Shown: positions 36,206-46,169, counted from the first letter of the stretch. The stretch: DNA of 64,000 nucleotides from Bigelowiella natans CCMP2755 (GCA_000320545.1 ADNK01001199.1:56001-120000); one strand, 5' to 3'. The notes: generated from the letters alone by a model not told the origin. Numbers and translations: made by a program.

Positions 36206-39194
36206 ATGTTGAAGCGGAGTTCGACCCTCCTGGTTCTTGCAACCCAAATTGTCCTCTTAGCTGCACTCCAAGATTCGTTGGGGGATAGGTTAGATGTTTG
36301 GAAATTGCACATGGCGACATATATGAGTGTTGTTTGTCTCTATAATAGGGTATTGGAATCGGAAGTGCCAGGCTCTCATGTGGATGATTACAGTAATTTC
36401 TTCTTGTCTATCGTTATCATTGCTGCCTTTAACAATCGCCTTATATCTATCAGGAAATCTTGATTTAATGGATCAAGACTTCAATGAATATCTACCTCAA
36501 AGTATCTTGATTGCAACCCATGCATTCTTTCCGTACTTTTCTTGATATATGGTTTTACCAACCAAAATACTGACAGACAACAAATTTTCATTGACTGCCT
36601 GTGCTCTTATTCATTCCAATTAACCAGAAGTGATATTGAATACCACGAATCCCGAAGCAGAAGAATTCAAAAGGCTCCTTGGGTAGGTCCAAACATTGCG
36701 TGTCAATATACCACATTTCATTTGAGATCCTTGTCAGGCATCTTCTGAGTTCCAGATGCTCGCAGCCGCGAAAACTTACATCAATACTAAACTTTGGTGG
36801 CTTTGGCTCAAGTTTGCACTCGACGGTGAAACCGCTTATGTGGGGTACGTTATATCGATTGAATCTGCATCATCTAGACTGCTGAGCTGGTTCATTATTA
36901 TTTGATTCAGGAATGAAATACGGATATTGCATGGATGTAAGTTTTAAAAGTTTTGTTTATGGAAATTCTACCAAGTATTTCCAAGCAAGCTTTCCAAACA
37001 ACACGGATGCTTTCACTCCAGCTGCAGGTGACAACTGTTTTCATAATCTACATCTCCGATTTTCTATGGCAAAACGTACTCAATAGAGAATTTTACTTCC
37101 ACATCCAGATACTTTTGAGAAAGTTCCGGATTGCAATCTTGATCCTGACGCTCAAACCATTCGGGCCACTCGCTTCAATGTTCCCCTCGATGGGGAGGAG
37201 TCATTTGTAGCGACTGATGGAAGTAAGTGATTTTCTCCTAAGAGGTGTACACTTTCAGTGCTGTGCTGCAATGAAATGTCTTTTTGTTTAAGAGTAACAT
37301 TCTCACACAATCGTGTCATCTGGTCATTCAGAGGAGAAACACCCATGTTGGAGAGAACTCTCAATTCTCGGTCAAAACTCAGAGGATTTCATGCCAAAGG
37401 TATCCTTATTCACGACTATTGAGGTTTCAGGTTGAGAGTTGATTTCTTTCTTCTTTGTAGTCATTCTACGGACAGCCAGCTTTCTTTGCTGTTAGTAACA
37501 TCATCAGCTCAGTCTTTGCTCCCTCGAACCGAATGAAGAAGAAGATAGCTGGTAGTCACTGACATTTGACATGTGCTGCCTGATGTACATCTCCGATTAA
37601 CGTCAAGGACCCTAGATACCTGTTTCAACTAATCGATCACAATTTACGTCTCCTACTCCGCACTGATTGCTTACATGATGCTGTCAGTAATGAAGAAGAA
37701 AATTGGCTGGCCTACTGACCGCAAAGTTCTCGGCCTGCATGTTCGCCTTGGGGACGCATGTAATCCAAATTAGGAACGAATATATCATTATGAACATAGT
37801 GACAGCCCCTGATGTAGTGTTGAAATCAATGAATCTCATTATTAAAGGCACACAGCCCAAGTGTAGTAGCGTATTATTCGAATGTAGTAACGTATTGCTG
37901 GTGATAGGCACCGATGAGACTCAAACATGGAGAGGAATCACGTGTTACCCTTTGAGCTACTTTATGGACAAGGTGCTAGATAGAGAAGAAACACTGAATA
38001 AGATGCTACATGAGATGGAACAATATTATATGAAAGAAACCCCAACCACCCAACTCAGTGGAGTTTTCCCTTATGTCGGTGTCATTTCCTTAGGTTAAGG
38101 AAGTGACACGGCTGTACGGCATCAAGGACATATTCCTTGTTTCGGAGAGTAAATCGACCTTTCAGGAAACGAAAAAGTGAATACTACCTAATTCTAAGGC
38201 CAACCTTTAATTCAGTGTGTGTCGTGTATCTGCGCATTGACAAGATGTTATCTTCGGTTGGAACTAGATATCCCGAATTCAATTGGATTTCGAATGGGGC
38301 TCCGCCGGCAATCCCTGAGAACATTGCCATTGAACAAGCCCTCCTCGCTAAAATAAGTAGCCCTCAAGAGGTAACTTCTGTGGTCAGCCTCGCAATCATT
38401 ATTTAGTTAAGTCGTTCGACAATGATTCATCTGATATAGGAAGATGGCGAGTAGTACCCTGTTTATATTTATTTTGATCTTCCTCGATACCTAGGTCGGA
38501 GAAAGGTGGTATCTCGAAATGATGCTGATGGCGGAGAGCTATGCGATGATCGGTGCTGGAACAAAAATGATTGATTCACCGACATAACAAAATCACCTCT
38601 ACAAACATCATGACCGATTTCATATTTATCTTGTCTCAGGCAAGTTCTCCAGCAACTTCTTCCGTGCAGCTCTGGAGTATAACTTTGGTAGTGATTCAAT
38701 CACAGAGATGTTTTCTGTGTTCGCTAAACATGAATTCACTTATACGCACAAATATACAATACATATTGATAAATTTGTATTTGAGTGAATGCATTATTGA
38801 GCATGAATGCTGGAAATTAACGAAAGAAAAAAGGATGAATGAGGAGATAATCACATAAACACAACCTCAGGTTCAACATATACGTTGAAGCCATATGTTG
38901 GCATGGATTCTTCATGGTAAAAGACGAAGTTATTTCATTTTCTTAAAGCCAATTACATTTCAGTAGTTGCCGTACTACCGTTGAGGAAAATCTAACTCAT
39001 TTTCGATTAAAGGTGCTTTGCATACGGCGAGCTTCATCCGCTCATTCAAACAGTTTCTGATGAGGTACTTACATGTACTAAATTGACGCGTATGTTCGCC
39101 AGGATTAATTATTATTCAATTTTTGCAGATTGAGATGGTATTCCAACCGGAGGGCCGAAGAATATTCTCGGATAGACACAAGTTCATATGCTGA
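36206..39194 (+). CDS. Secreted fucosyltransferase-like protein
   Basis: The ATG at 36206 encodes STLLVLATQIVLLAALQDS, a signal peptide. About fifteen small exons follow. Recognisable segments: DLMDQDFNEYLPQSILIATH; VILNTTNPEAEEFKRLLG; KTYINTKLWWLWLKFALDGE; FQASFPNNTDAFTPAA; SFYGQPAFFAVSNIISSVF; KIGWPTDRKVLGLHVRLGDAC (key part LGLHVRLGDAC near 37727-37760); YPLSYFMDKVLDREE; VTRLYGIKDIFLVSE; VGERWYLEMMLMAESYAMIG; GKFSSNFFRAALEYNFG; and CFAYGELHPLIQTVSDE. The H-V-R-x-x-D motif and the late GKFSSNFFR block match the GDP-binding segments of NodZ/FUT8-like and O-fucosyltransferases (family knowledge). It should act in the secretory pathway on glycans or proteins; donor and acceptor are unproven. 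The TGA is at 39192-39194. Confidence 0.6.
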
Positions 39195-39636
39195 TAATCA
39201 TATGCAACGGTTTATGTCGTCATATTTTATCGTAGCATAATTGTAAAAGACTTTAAATATAATGATTTTATTTAGCGTATGGTGAGTTTCGTTATCGAAC
39301 ATGCAAGATGTTATGTAGTCTAATTTTTAAAAAGATAGAACATCATAGGAGGCAATAATTTTGTTACATGCATGGATGCGGTGTGGGAGCTTTGCAGGAG
39401 ACTACGTCGAGGGAGTATGTTGTGTTGTTTGTGGCCTGGAACGCAACCTATTTGCAATGCCAGGCCTGGGCGCACAGTTGCGTCCGGCCATATGTGCTCA
39501 CCCTCACACATGCACCACACAGCTCAGCGCATCATCATCGAAACTGTCGTCTAGAATGTCCATTGGCCATGCTAGTATGATGTTGCATGGTTGTCGCGGG
39601 ATGGCATCAGTCATCAACAACGACTCACAACAAGCG
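39195..39636. other. Spacer left of the retrotransposon
   Basis: 3' flank of the fucosyltransferase-like gene, with catgcatggatgcg, gtctagaatg and catgctagtatg words of the convergent-spacer type. No gene found. Confidence 0.5.
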
Positions 39637-39641
39637 CACCA
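39637..39641. repeat. Left target-site duplication (CACCA)
   Basis: CACCA sits directly left of the left LTR. The same five bases follow the right LTR at 46170-46174. Five bp is the usual size for copia-type integration. Confidence 0.7.
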
Positions 39642-40057
39642 TTTTAGCAGGCTTGCGGTAGCTGCTTAGCTTTTGTGCGCGGGACTGTGCTGATGTCACT
39701 GAGTGTCAACACGCGGTCCTGTGTGCGTTTGAATTGTGTTGATGACTTGTGACTTGCGCTGCATGCATGTGCGCATTGGGTTCCGGCGCATTCGCGAAGA
39801 TTCTCGAATCTTCCAGAATTCTCTCGAATTCTCTGGAAGATTCTCGAAGCTTCCGGAATGCTCTCGAAGATTCTGGAAGATTCTCGAATCTTCCGGAATG
39901 TTCTCGAAGCTTCTGGAAGATTCTCGAAGCTTCTCGAAGATTCCCGAAGTTCTGAGAACTTCCATGCGCATGTGCGCAGCGCAGCGTGCAGCACGAGTGG
40001 ACGTGCGCATGCTGCGACAGCTCCTTGATCGTGGGTGGCGCGGCCAGACCGCTGACA
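39642..40057 (-). repeat. 3' LTR of the copia element
   Basis: A 416-bp direct repeat matching 45754-46169 with no difference seen. It begins on the plus strand at TTTTAGCAGG and ends at CCGCTGACA. Confidence 0.92.
39791..39960. promoter_or_regulatory. Seventeen-unit heat-shock-element-like array in the 3' LTR
   Basis: Seventeen consecutive 10-bp units follow TTCnnGAAnn with no spacing slip. GAA is present in all 17. TTC is present in 13; three units have CTC and one has TCT. Alternating nTTCn/nGAAn pentamers at 5-bp steps are the known binding geometry of heat-shock factor trimers. In the LTR's own orientation the array starts about 100 bp from the 5' end, where U3 promoter elements would lie. 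HSF binding itself is inference. Confidence 0.75.
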
Positions 40058-41126
40058 CGCCCCCATGGACGTGGTGACCACGATCAGAGTGCTGATGTGC
40101 ACGTGCCATTTCTGCCATGGTGACAGAACTTTTGCACGGTGCTGCACATGGACGCCATTCCCAAAGGTTTCGGAGTCCGAATGGTTGGCAAAATTTTGCC
40201 GACCAAACATCGCACCACCAGACGCCTGAAACTCTGTGCAGAGGCACAAAATTCCCAGGCTTGCAACTGGGCAAGGTGCCATGGGCATGGTGCACTCCGA
40301 AATCGGCAGGAAAAATTCTTGCCTGACTGGGCAAGGTGCCACCATTTCGGTACGAACTGGGACTTGTCCAAAAAATTAATTTTTTAAACGACACCAGTGT
40401 GCTTCCAGAAAAAATTCTGGAATCCCTCACGTGCTTCCAGAAAACATTCTGGAACATTCTGGAACATTCTGGAACATTCTGGAACACCGATCTGGTTTCC
40501 CATAGTCAGGTCCCCAAATTTAGGAACTTCGATCGACCGTGCTTTTAACTCTTCACCTTGCCCCACCTCTTGTGATGAGGCGAGCTACGTACACGTCCAC
40601 GTCCCCCAATGGAGCTCTTCCCTGAGAGACGAAATTGCGGGCTGGGCTCCAAATACTGTTGGCTGGCTGGGTTGCAGCCATGCCAGATCGAGAAGGAATG
40701 CCGAAGAGAATACAGTCTGCCTTCGTGGGTCTGAAGGCATCATACTCTGGTCATAGCGACATTGTTCTTCCACACCTCCACACAGGGAAGGCAGTTTTTT
40801 TCTGTCTTATTTATTTTTAATTTCGTAGGTATCTCGTAGTATATAGCCTTATATCTTGTTCTTGTTTTGTAGGTATCCTGTCTTTGTTCCACATTCGCCC
40901 CCATGATTGTGCAGTGTCTGGAAGACAGACACTGTGCAATTATATAATCCATAGCGTAATTTACATTCGCCCCCATCGGAGCTGTGCACATAGCTGTGCA
41001 TATAGTCCATAGTAAGATACGCAAGGAAAGGTACACACATATAAAGATGTGTGCCATTAAAACCTTGCAGCCTATATGTTCATATGTTGTAGGTTTCTAG
41101 ATGGACGTGGGGCTTTTATAGGGCGT
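40058..41126 (-). other. 3' internal non-coding region of the copia element
   Basis: Lies between the pol stop and the 3' LTR. It holds a GGGGG tract just before the LTR (on the minus strand) that may be a polypurine primer, a short direct repeat (actgggcaaggtgcca at about 40265 and 40325), and the second heat-shock-like array. No extra gene was recognised in about 1 kb, which is long for a copia 3' region. Confidence 0.6.
40401..40486. promoter_or_regulatory. Second heat-shock-element-like array (TTCTGGAACA unit)
   Basis: Four exact tandem copies of TTCTGGAACA lie at 40447-40486. They are preceded by two related blocks of the form TTCCAGAA, spacer, TTCTGGAA. The 5-bp alternation of TTC and GAA is the same as in the LTR arrays but the unit differs, so it arose by a separate expansion. 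Confidence 0.65.
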
Positions 41127-44100
41127 CTAAGCGGACGTGGGGCCGACAAGGCGAGGGAGCTTGTAAGGTAGAGCCTTTGTTGTTATTTTTCTTTTTCTGG
41201 TGCCTTGTAGCATGATGGTTAGTTTTTCTCTGTATGATATAGGGAACAAGAAATCACAGTGTTTCTTGTTGCTAGGTCCTGGTAGAGCCTTGGTAAGTAT
41301 ATCAGCGGGATTGTCCTCCCCAGGTATTTTGTTTATGCAGATCTGCTTGGTTTGATAGTTATCACGAACATTGTGATATTCTATCCTTATGTTCTTGCCT
41401 TTCTGTGTGAATCCAGGCTTGGCTGCAATGGAGATAGCTGCTTGAGAGTCACAATACACAGGTACAGGGTTCGGTATTTTCATTTTTAACTCCTGTAGTA
41501 ACTGAGTGACATACACTAACTCTCTGCATATATCTGATAATGCTATGTACTCAGCCTCGCCACTGGACATAGCAACGACCTTTTGCTTGTTGCTCTTCCA
41601 GACAACAGGTGCGTTGCTTAGCGATATGAAATATCCTGAATATGATTTACCCGTTTTCTTGCAGGTCTTCCAGGAAGCATCGACGTAGGCTTTAAGCTCA
41701 GGTTTGGACGCTGCTTTAAAGGTAATTCTTTTGTCCTTTGTGTTGACCAGATATTGTAGTAAGCGCACTGCAGCGATGTAGTGTATAGTTCTAGGATCTT
41801 GACTGTAGGAAGCTAGACGAGATAGAGTGTAGCAGATGTCTGGCCTAGTAGCCACCGCTGCATACATTGCTGCTCCTATGATGGATCTGTATGCCTTCTG
41901 ATCTACTTTTTCATGTTCCACGTATTCGTCTAACTTTGATCCTGTTATCATTGGTGTTTTTGCTCTTTTCGTAGGCGTGATATCATACTTCTGGGCGAGT
42001 CTGGTGAGGTAATCTTCCTGCGATATCCAATAGTTTCCCTCATTGTCGCTACCAACTCTTATGCCCAGTGTTTTCTTTAGCTCGCCTTCATCGCGAAACT
42101 CAAACTTGTCGCCTATTCGCTTCATGACAAAGTCCAGGTCTTTCTTATCTTGATATGCTATGCATATGTCATCCACGAAACATGACAATATGATGATTCT
42201 TCCTTGTCTGTGCATTATCATTAGGCAAGGATCGGAGTAAAGCTGGACGAAGCCAATGGCGTTGAGATGCTCGAGCAAGGTAAGGCTGAATATTGCACTT
42301 GCTTGTGTCAGCCCATAAATGCTTTTATTTACCAGTAGGGCTAGTGGAAGGCCACTGTTGTATAGCCGGATTTCATCAGGTGTCTTCGGCTTCCACCCTT
42401 TAGGTATTTCCATGTATACTTTACAGTCCATCTTTCCAGTTAGGAAAGCTGTAAGTATATCTATCCCGTGTAGTTTTAGCTTGAGGATAGATGCTATGGC
42501 TAACATTATCCGAAAACTATTTAGGGACAACGTCGGGGAATAAGAGAAGAAGGAGTCTTCTCCCGGGATCTGCGTGAACCCTCGCGCGACCAGCCTTGAC
42601 TTATACCGAATGGTATAGTCTACATTTATTTTCTTCTTGAATACCCATTTAGATGTAACGAAATTTGTATCCTTAGGTCGCACTACCAGCGTAAACGTTC
42701 CAAGTTTTCGAAGCTGGTGCAGTTCCTCTTCCGTAGAAGGTATCCAATGCTTCTTATCATCTCCTGTGATTGCATCGTCATACGTCTTAGGAAGGTCCTC
42801 GATCTCATGTACTGATGGAGCTTTTATATTCATCAGGCGGTCGTAATAGCTACCAAGTATTCCGTAACGAATACCAGGTACTCCCCTATTTTCTCTATTC
42901 GACCTTCGAGGCTTACTTTTTGCTTTTGTTTCAGGCCCACCATCCTCTGGCAACTCGTCAGTTGCACTGGATGGTTCGGGGGCGTCCGCGTCGGCAGGAC
43001 CTTCTGGATAAAGGTACGCCAAAGCCGAATCACTAACTTTGTTTCTCTTCAGCGAAGGAAACTTAAACACTGTGTGGTACCATTTAGTTACACGGACTCT
43101 TTTAATTTTCAGCGTCTTCGTGGCGACGAGAAAAGTACCAAATCTATCGTCATATCCCAACATACGTACGTATTCACCTCTAGCACCCATACCACCTGCA
43201 GGTCGGAGTTCCTTGTCAATGTGGTTTACTCCGATGCATCCCCAGGTAGTTAGATTCTTTAGATTTGGTTGCTCATGGTGCAGTAGTTCTTTAGGCGTTT
43301 TTCTACCAGGTGTGCTGCGATGTGAGGTGACGTTGTGGAGATATGCTGCAGTCTGAGCTGCGTAGGACCAGTATCCGACCGGTAAGCGTGCATGTTCTAA
43401 CATAGCTCTTGTTTTCGCCATGATAGTCTGTATGTGACGCTCGGACATTCCATTTTGCTCAGGTGTTCGGGCGGTGCTAGGAACCCATTTTATTCCTTCG
43501 GAGGTGAGCCAGCTATGTAGCTTTGCGCTCATATATTCACCTCCACCATCCGATCTGAATTCGTCTATGCTTCCACAACCTGGAAGCTTTCTGATGTGCT
43601 TTATGAACTGTATGGTTTTCTGCGTAACTTCGCTTTTCTTTCTCAAGAGCTCCAAGGTAACCCACCTTGTTCCTTCATGTACGAATATTACGAAATACTT
43701 GTAACCATCCATGCTGTTAGGCATGGTCTTTACATCAGAGTGAATTCTATTCCACATCCGGTTTTTCTTGTGGATATCAGGTACACATTTTTGCTTCTTT
43801 TTGACAGCATCGTCCTCAATCTTTGCTTTATTCCGATGCTGTTTCATCCTTTCTTGGGCGCTTGGATCAAAGATCGGAGATCTTTTTGTTTTGGCTACAT
43901 CACAGGCCTTGCAAAAGATCTTCTTTGGTATTTTTATCGTCTTGGAATAAGGTAAACCTTCTGTAACTGCATAGGTGTCTCTTATCTTATCCGCTGCGAT
44001 GTGCCCTAGGATGTTATGTGCGTGCTTGATTGAAGATGGCTGTTTCATTGGGTAGGATTTAAATCTTTGTGTTTTTGTACTTTTGTTTATTTGTTTATAT

Positions 44101-45494
44101 CTCAAATAAAATAGGCCGTCGTCTTGAAAGTCCCCGAACGCGTATTCCTCTCCGTTGGCGGTAATGCTTATTCCTTGTTTTGTTCCTTTGTACTCGCTGC
44201 CACTCTTAACTAGTCTGTTTAGAGAGATCACATTGCCTGCAGCTTCTTCAGAGTACAAAGCTCCTTGTAGAACAATTTTGTGCATCTTTCCTTGCTTGTT
44301 TTTAGTAGTTAGTTTGACGTCGCCTGCATAATTCACAAAGAATCCTGTCCCATCTTTGCCAACTTCTATGTATCGTGGTTGAATAGGTTTCAACTCGTTG
44401 AAGAAGTCGCGGTCACAGAAGAAGTGGTTGTTGGCTCCGCTGTCGAGAAGGATCAAAGGCTTATGGTTGTACTTCAGCGTTTGCAGGTAAGAATTGTCGC
44501 GTGCCATCTTATTAATGTAAGAGGGTCTTTGGGAAGGGGAGCCATGATCAATGAAGGAATAGTGTTTTCCTTTGTTCTGCTTGCCTTCATCTCTCATCTT
44601 GTTTCTGCATTCCTTTTCCCAATGTCCTTTCTTGCCACAGTAATGGCATTTTGTTCTTTTCTTTAAGTTCAAGAAATAGTCTTCTCTCTTTTGCTTCTTG
44701 GAATTGTCTTGATATGCTTCGCTGTTGTATCTGTTCTTTCCCTTTTTGAATTTTCTCTTGTAGGTATTCAGCTGACCTGTAAGTTCGTTTAGCCTTTTCT
44801 CCAAGCCATCGTACATCTTCACGTATTTGTGTTCTGCACTGGTGTGTCCTGCATTTTTCTTTGAAGGTCTCTGCCCGTCATCGAGCGATCGGGAGTTCAT
44901 GTGGGAACGTATCATGTCCACTGCAGAGTCGAAGGTACCATCTTTCTTGTTGTTGATGACTGTAACTATAGTCTCGTATTTTTCGCTAGGTACAAGTCCT
45001 CGAAGTAGAGTGGCAAGCGCTTGGTTGTCGGAGTATCCTTCGTGCTGTGCCCGAAGTCTTCTGATCGTCAAGTCAAGGTCAGAATGATGCTTTGTGAAGT
45101 CTCCATTGTACTGACCCATGTTTATATCACTTAGTTTCGAATAAAGTTTCCTGACGGCTACAGGATTGGTAGGCTCGTACTTCTCCAGCAAGGCTGCTAA
45201 GGTAACTGCTACGTCTTTGGGTTTTCCTTCGAGTAGATCGAAGAATTTATCAGGAAGGGTAGCAGTGAGGAAGAATCTTCCTCTCTTTCTTTTGTTTATC
45301 TTTTCTTGTGATCCTCTTCCTTCAGGTTTGGGATTGAGGATATCGAATTGCTCCGGGGATAGCTTGAGTACTTCTCGTCGGTGAGCGGGGTCGGTGCGTA
45401 CATTGACTTCTGTCACCTTTCCTTCTATTTCTATGTTGACATTGAAGCATGATTCCAAATCCGCTGCTTCAAAGGCAGACATTAGCTTGTACAT
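41127..45494 (-). CDS. Copia Gag-Pol polyprotein
   Basis: One uninterrupted frame of 1455 codons from the ATG at 45494. Domains along the frame: Gag region; zinc knuckle CHYCGKKGHWEKEC (near 44650); aspartic protease LLDSGANNHFF (near 44430); integrase HHCC region with HNILGHIAADKI; integrase core with D, D and E in HSDVKTMP, FRSDGGGEY and EQNGMSERH; reverse transcriptase (KWVFKKKINVDYTIRYKSRL, SIYGLTQASA, FVDDI as the catalytic YVDD-type box); and RNase H (YVDASW, SSGEAEY, CDSQAAI). All catalytic motifs look intact. A better Gag start is the ATG at 45570-45568, but a seven-A run (45535-45541) puts it in a different frame from the rest. Confidence 0.95.
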   Translation of the reverse strand: MYKLMSAFEAADLESCFNVNIEIEGKVTEVNVRTDPAHRREVLKLSPEQFDILNPKPEGRGSQEKINKRKRGRFFLTATLPDKFFDLLEGKPKDVAVTLAALLEKYEPTNPVAVRKLYSKLSDINMGQYNGDFTKHHSDLDLTIRRLRAQHEGYSDNQALATLLRGLVPSEKYETIVTVINNKKDGTFDSAVDMIRSHMNSRSLDDGQRPSKKNAGHTSAEHKYVKMYDGLEKRLNELTGQLNTYKRKFKKGKNRYNSEAYQDNSKKQKREDYFLNLKKRTKCHYCGKKGHWEKECRNKMRDEGKQNKGKHYSFIDHGSPSQRPSYINKMARDNSYLQTLKYNHKPLILLDSGANNHFFCDRDFFNELKPIQPRYIEVGKDGTGFFVNYAGDVKLTTKNKQGKMHKIVLQGALYSEEAAGNVISLNRLVKSGSEYKGTKQGISITANGEEYAFGDFQDDGLFYLRYKQINKSTKTQRFKSYPMKQPSSIKHAHNILGHIAADKIRDTYAVTEGLPYSKTIKIPKKIFCKACDVAKTKRSPIFDPSAQERMKQHRNKAKIEDDAVKKKQKCVPDIHKKNRMWNRIHSDVKTMPNSMDGYKYFVIFVHEGTRWVTLELLRKKSEVTQKTIQFIKHIRKLPGCGSIDEFRSDGGGEYMSAKLHSWLTSEGIKWVPSTARTPEQNGMSERHIQTIMAKTRAMLEHARLPVGYWSYAAQTAAYLHNVTSHRSTPGRKTPKELLHHEQPNLKNLTTWGCIGVNHIDKELRPAGGMGARGEYVRMLGYDDRFGTFLVATKTLKIKRVRVTKWYHTVFKFPSLKRNKVSDSALAYLYPEGPADADAPEPSSATDELPEDGGPETKAKSKPRRSNRENRGVPGIRYGILGSYYDRLMNIKAPSVHEIEDLPKTYDDAITGDDKKHWIPSTEEELHQLRKLGTFTLVVRPKDTNFVTSKWVFKKKINVDYTIRYKSRLVARGFTQIPGEDSFFSYSPTLSLNSFRIMLAIASILKLKLHGIDILTAFLTGKMDCKVYMEIPKGWKPKTPDEIRLYNSGLPLALLVNKSIYGLTQASAIFSLTLLEHLNAIGFVQLYSDPCLMIMHRQGRIIILSCFVDDICIAYQDKKDLDFVMKRIGDKFEFRDEGELKKTLGIRVGSDNEGNYWISQEDYLTRLAQKYDITPTKRAKTPMITGSKLDEYVEHEKVDQKAYRSIIGAAMYAAVATRPDICYTLSRLASYSQDPRTIHYIAAVRLLQYLVNTKDKRITFKAASKPELKAYVDASWKTCKKTGKSYSGYFISLSNAPVVWKSNKQKVVAMSSGEAEYIALSDICRELVYVTQLLQELKMKIPNPVPVYCDSQAAISIAAKPGFTQKGKNIRIEYHNVRDNYQTKQICINKIPGEDNPADILTKALPGPSNKKHCDFLFPISYREKLTIMLQGTRKRKITTKALPYKLPRLVGPTSA

Positions 45495-45534
45495 GTAGGG
45501 CTTGTAGTTGCTACCATCGTACTTGAGGGTGAAG

Positions 45535-45541
45535 TTTTTTT
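45535..45541 (-). other. A7 homopolymer at a Gag frame break
   Basis: On the element strand, the frame from ATG 45570 continues over seven A residues and leaves the Gag-Pol frame by one base. The Gag-Pol frame upstream of the run soon meets a stop. Either a one-base slip in the run, a programmed shift, or a sequencing error explains this. Confidence 0.6.
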
Positions 45542-45740
45542 AGTAGGGAGTCTATCTGCTTTTCTGACATGTTGTTTCGTTCCTATTTTCTTTGTTTTTC
45601 AGTGCTTTGGAGGCTTGACCGAAGATTGGCTGAGGGAATGCTGTTGTCGCTTTCAGTTCCTTCTTCTGGAAGGATGTAGCTGAAGGGGGGTGGGGGGTTG
45701 CTTGGTTCTTTTCTGAGTTGGTTCTCTAGCAAGTCCTCTT

Positions 45741-45753
45741 GAGGCTCATGACC
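45741..45753 (-). other. Likely primer-binding site of the copia element
   Basis: Directly after the 5' LTR the element strand reads GGTCATGAGCCTC. It resembles the Drosophila copia primer site, which pairs with the anticodon region of initiator tRNA-Met (established for copia; recalled, not checked). CAT, matching a CAU anticodon, is at its centre. Confidence 0.5.
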
Positions 45754-46169
45754 TTTTAGCAGGCTTGCGGTAGCTGCTTAGCTTTTGTGCGCGGGACTGT
45801 GCTGATGTCACTGAGTGTCAACACGCGGTCCTGTGTGCGTTTGAATTGTGTTGATGACTTGTGACTTGCGCTGCATGCATGTGCGCATTGGGTTCCGGCG
45901 CATTCGCGAAGATTCTCGAATCTTCCAGAATTCTCTCGAATTCTCTGGAAGATTCTCGAAGCTTCCGGAATGCTCTCGAAGATTCTGGAAGATTCTCGAA
46001 TCTTCCGGAATGTTCTCGAAGCTTCTGGAAGATTCTCGAAGCTTCTCGAAGATTCCCGAAGTTCTGAGAACTTCCATGCGCATGTGCGCAGCGCAGCGTG
46101 CAGCACGAGTGGACGTGCGCATGCTGCGACAGCTCCTTGATCGTGGGTGGCGCGGCCAGACCGCTGACA
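45754..46169 (-). repeat. 5' LTR of the copia element
   Basis: Direct repeat of 39642-40057, 416 bp, no mismatch noticed. It would hold the promoter for the element. Confidence 0.92.
45903..46072. promoter_or_regulatory. Seventeen-unit heat-shock-element-like array in the 5' LTR
   Basis: Same seventeen TTCnnGAAnn units as in the left LTR, at a constant offset of 6112 bp. Because this LTR drives transcription, this copy is the one that could make the element heat- or stress-responsive. Confidence 0.75.

Larger units (their letters stand above)
39642..46169 (-). mobile_element. Ty1/copia LTR retrotransposon, about 6.5 kb, apparently young
   Basis: The element is read on the minus strand. The 5' LTR is 46169-45754, a 5' leader with primer-binding site follows, then a Gag-Pol frame (about 45570-41127), a roughly 1.07-kb 3' internal region and the 3' LTR (40057-39642). 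Both LTRs are 416 bp and read as identical, and CACCA flanks both sides, so the insertion looks recent. Domain order (Gag with CCHC knuckle, protease, integrase, reverse transcriptase, RNase H) identifies Ty1/copia because integrase precedes reverse transcriptase. Each LTR holds a 170-bp heat-shock-element-like array. LTR ends on the coding strand are TGTCAG...GCTAAAA, so the right end lacks the usual CA. Confidence 0.92.

Noticed and set aside
39791-39960. Regular short repeats that might suggest a CRISPR array
   Set aside because: Units are 10 bp and contiguous with no spacers; the genome is eukaryotic.
39644-40345. Long minus-strand open frame over the left LTR with repeated FENLPE/SRIF-like units
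   Set aside because: It is the translation of the 10-bp TTC/GAA array; the same frame appears in the right LTR with a different start. No protein-like composition outside the repeat.
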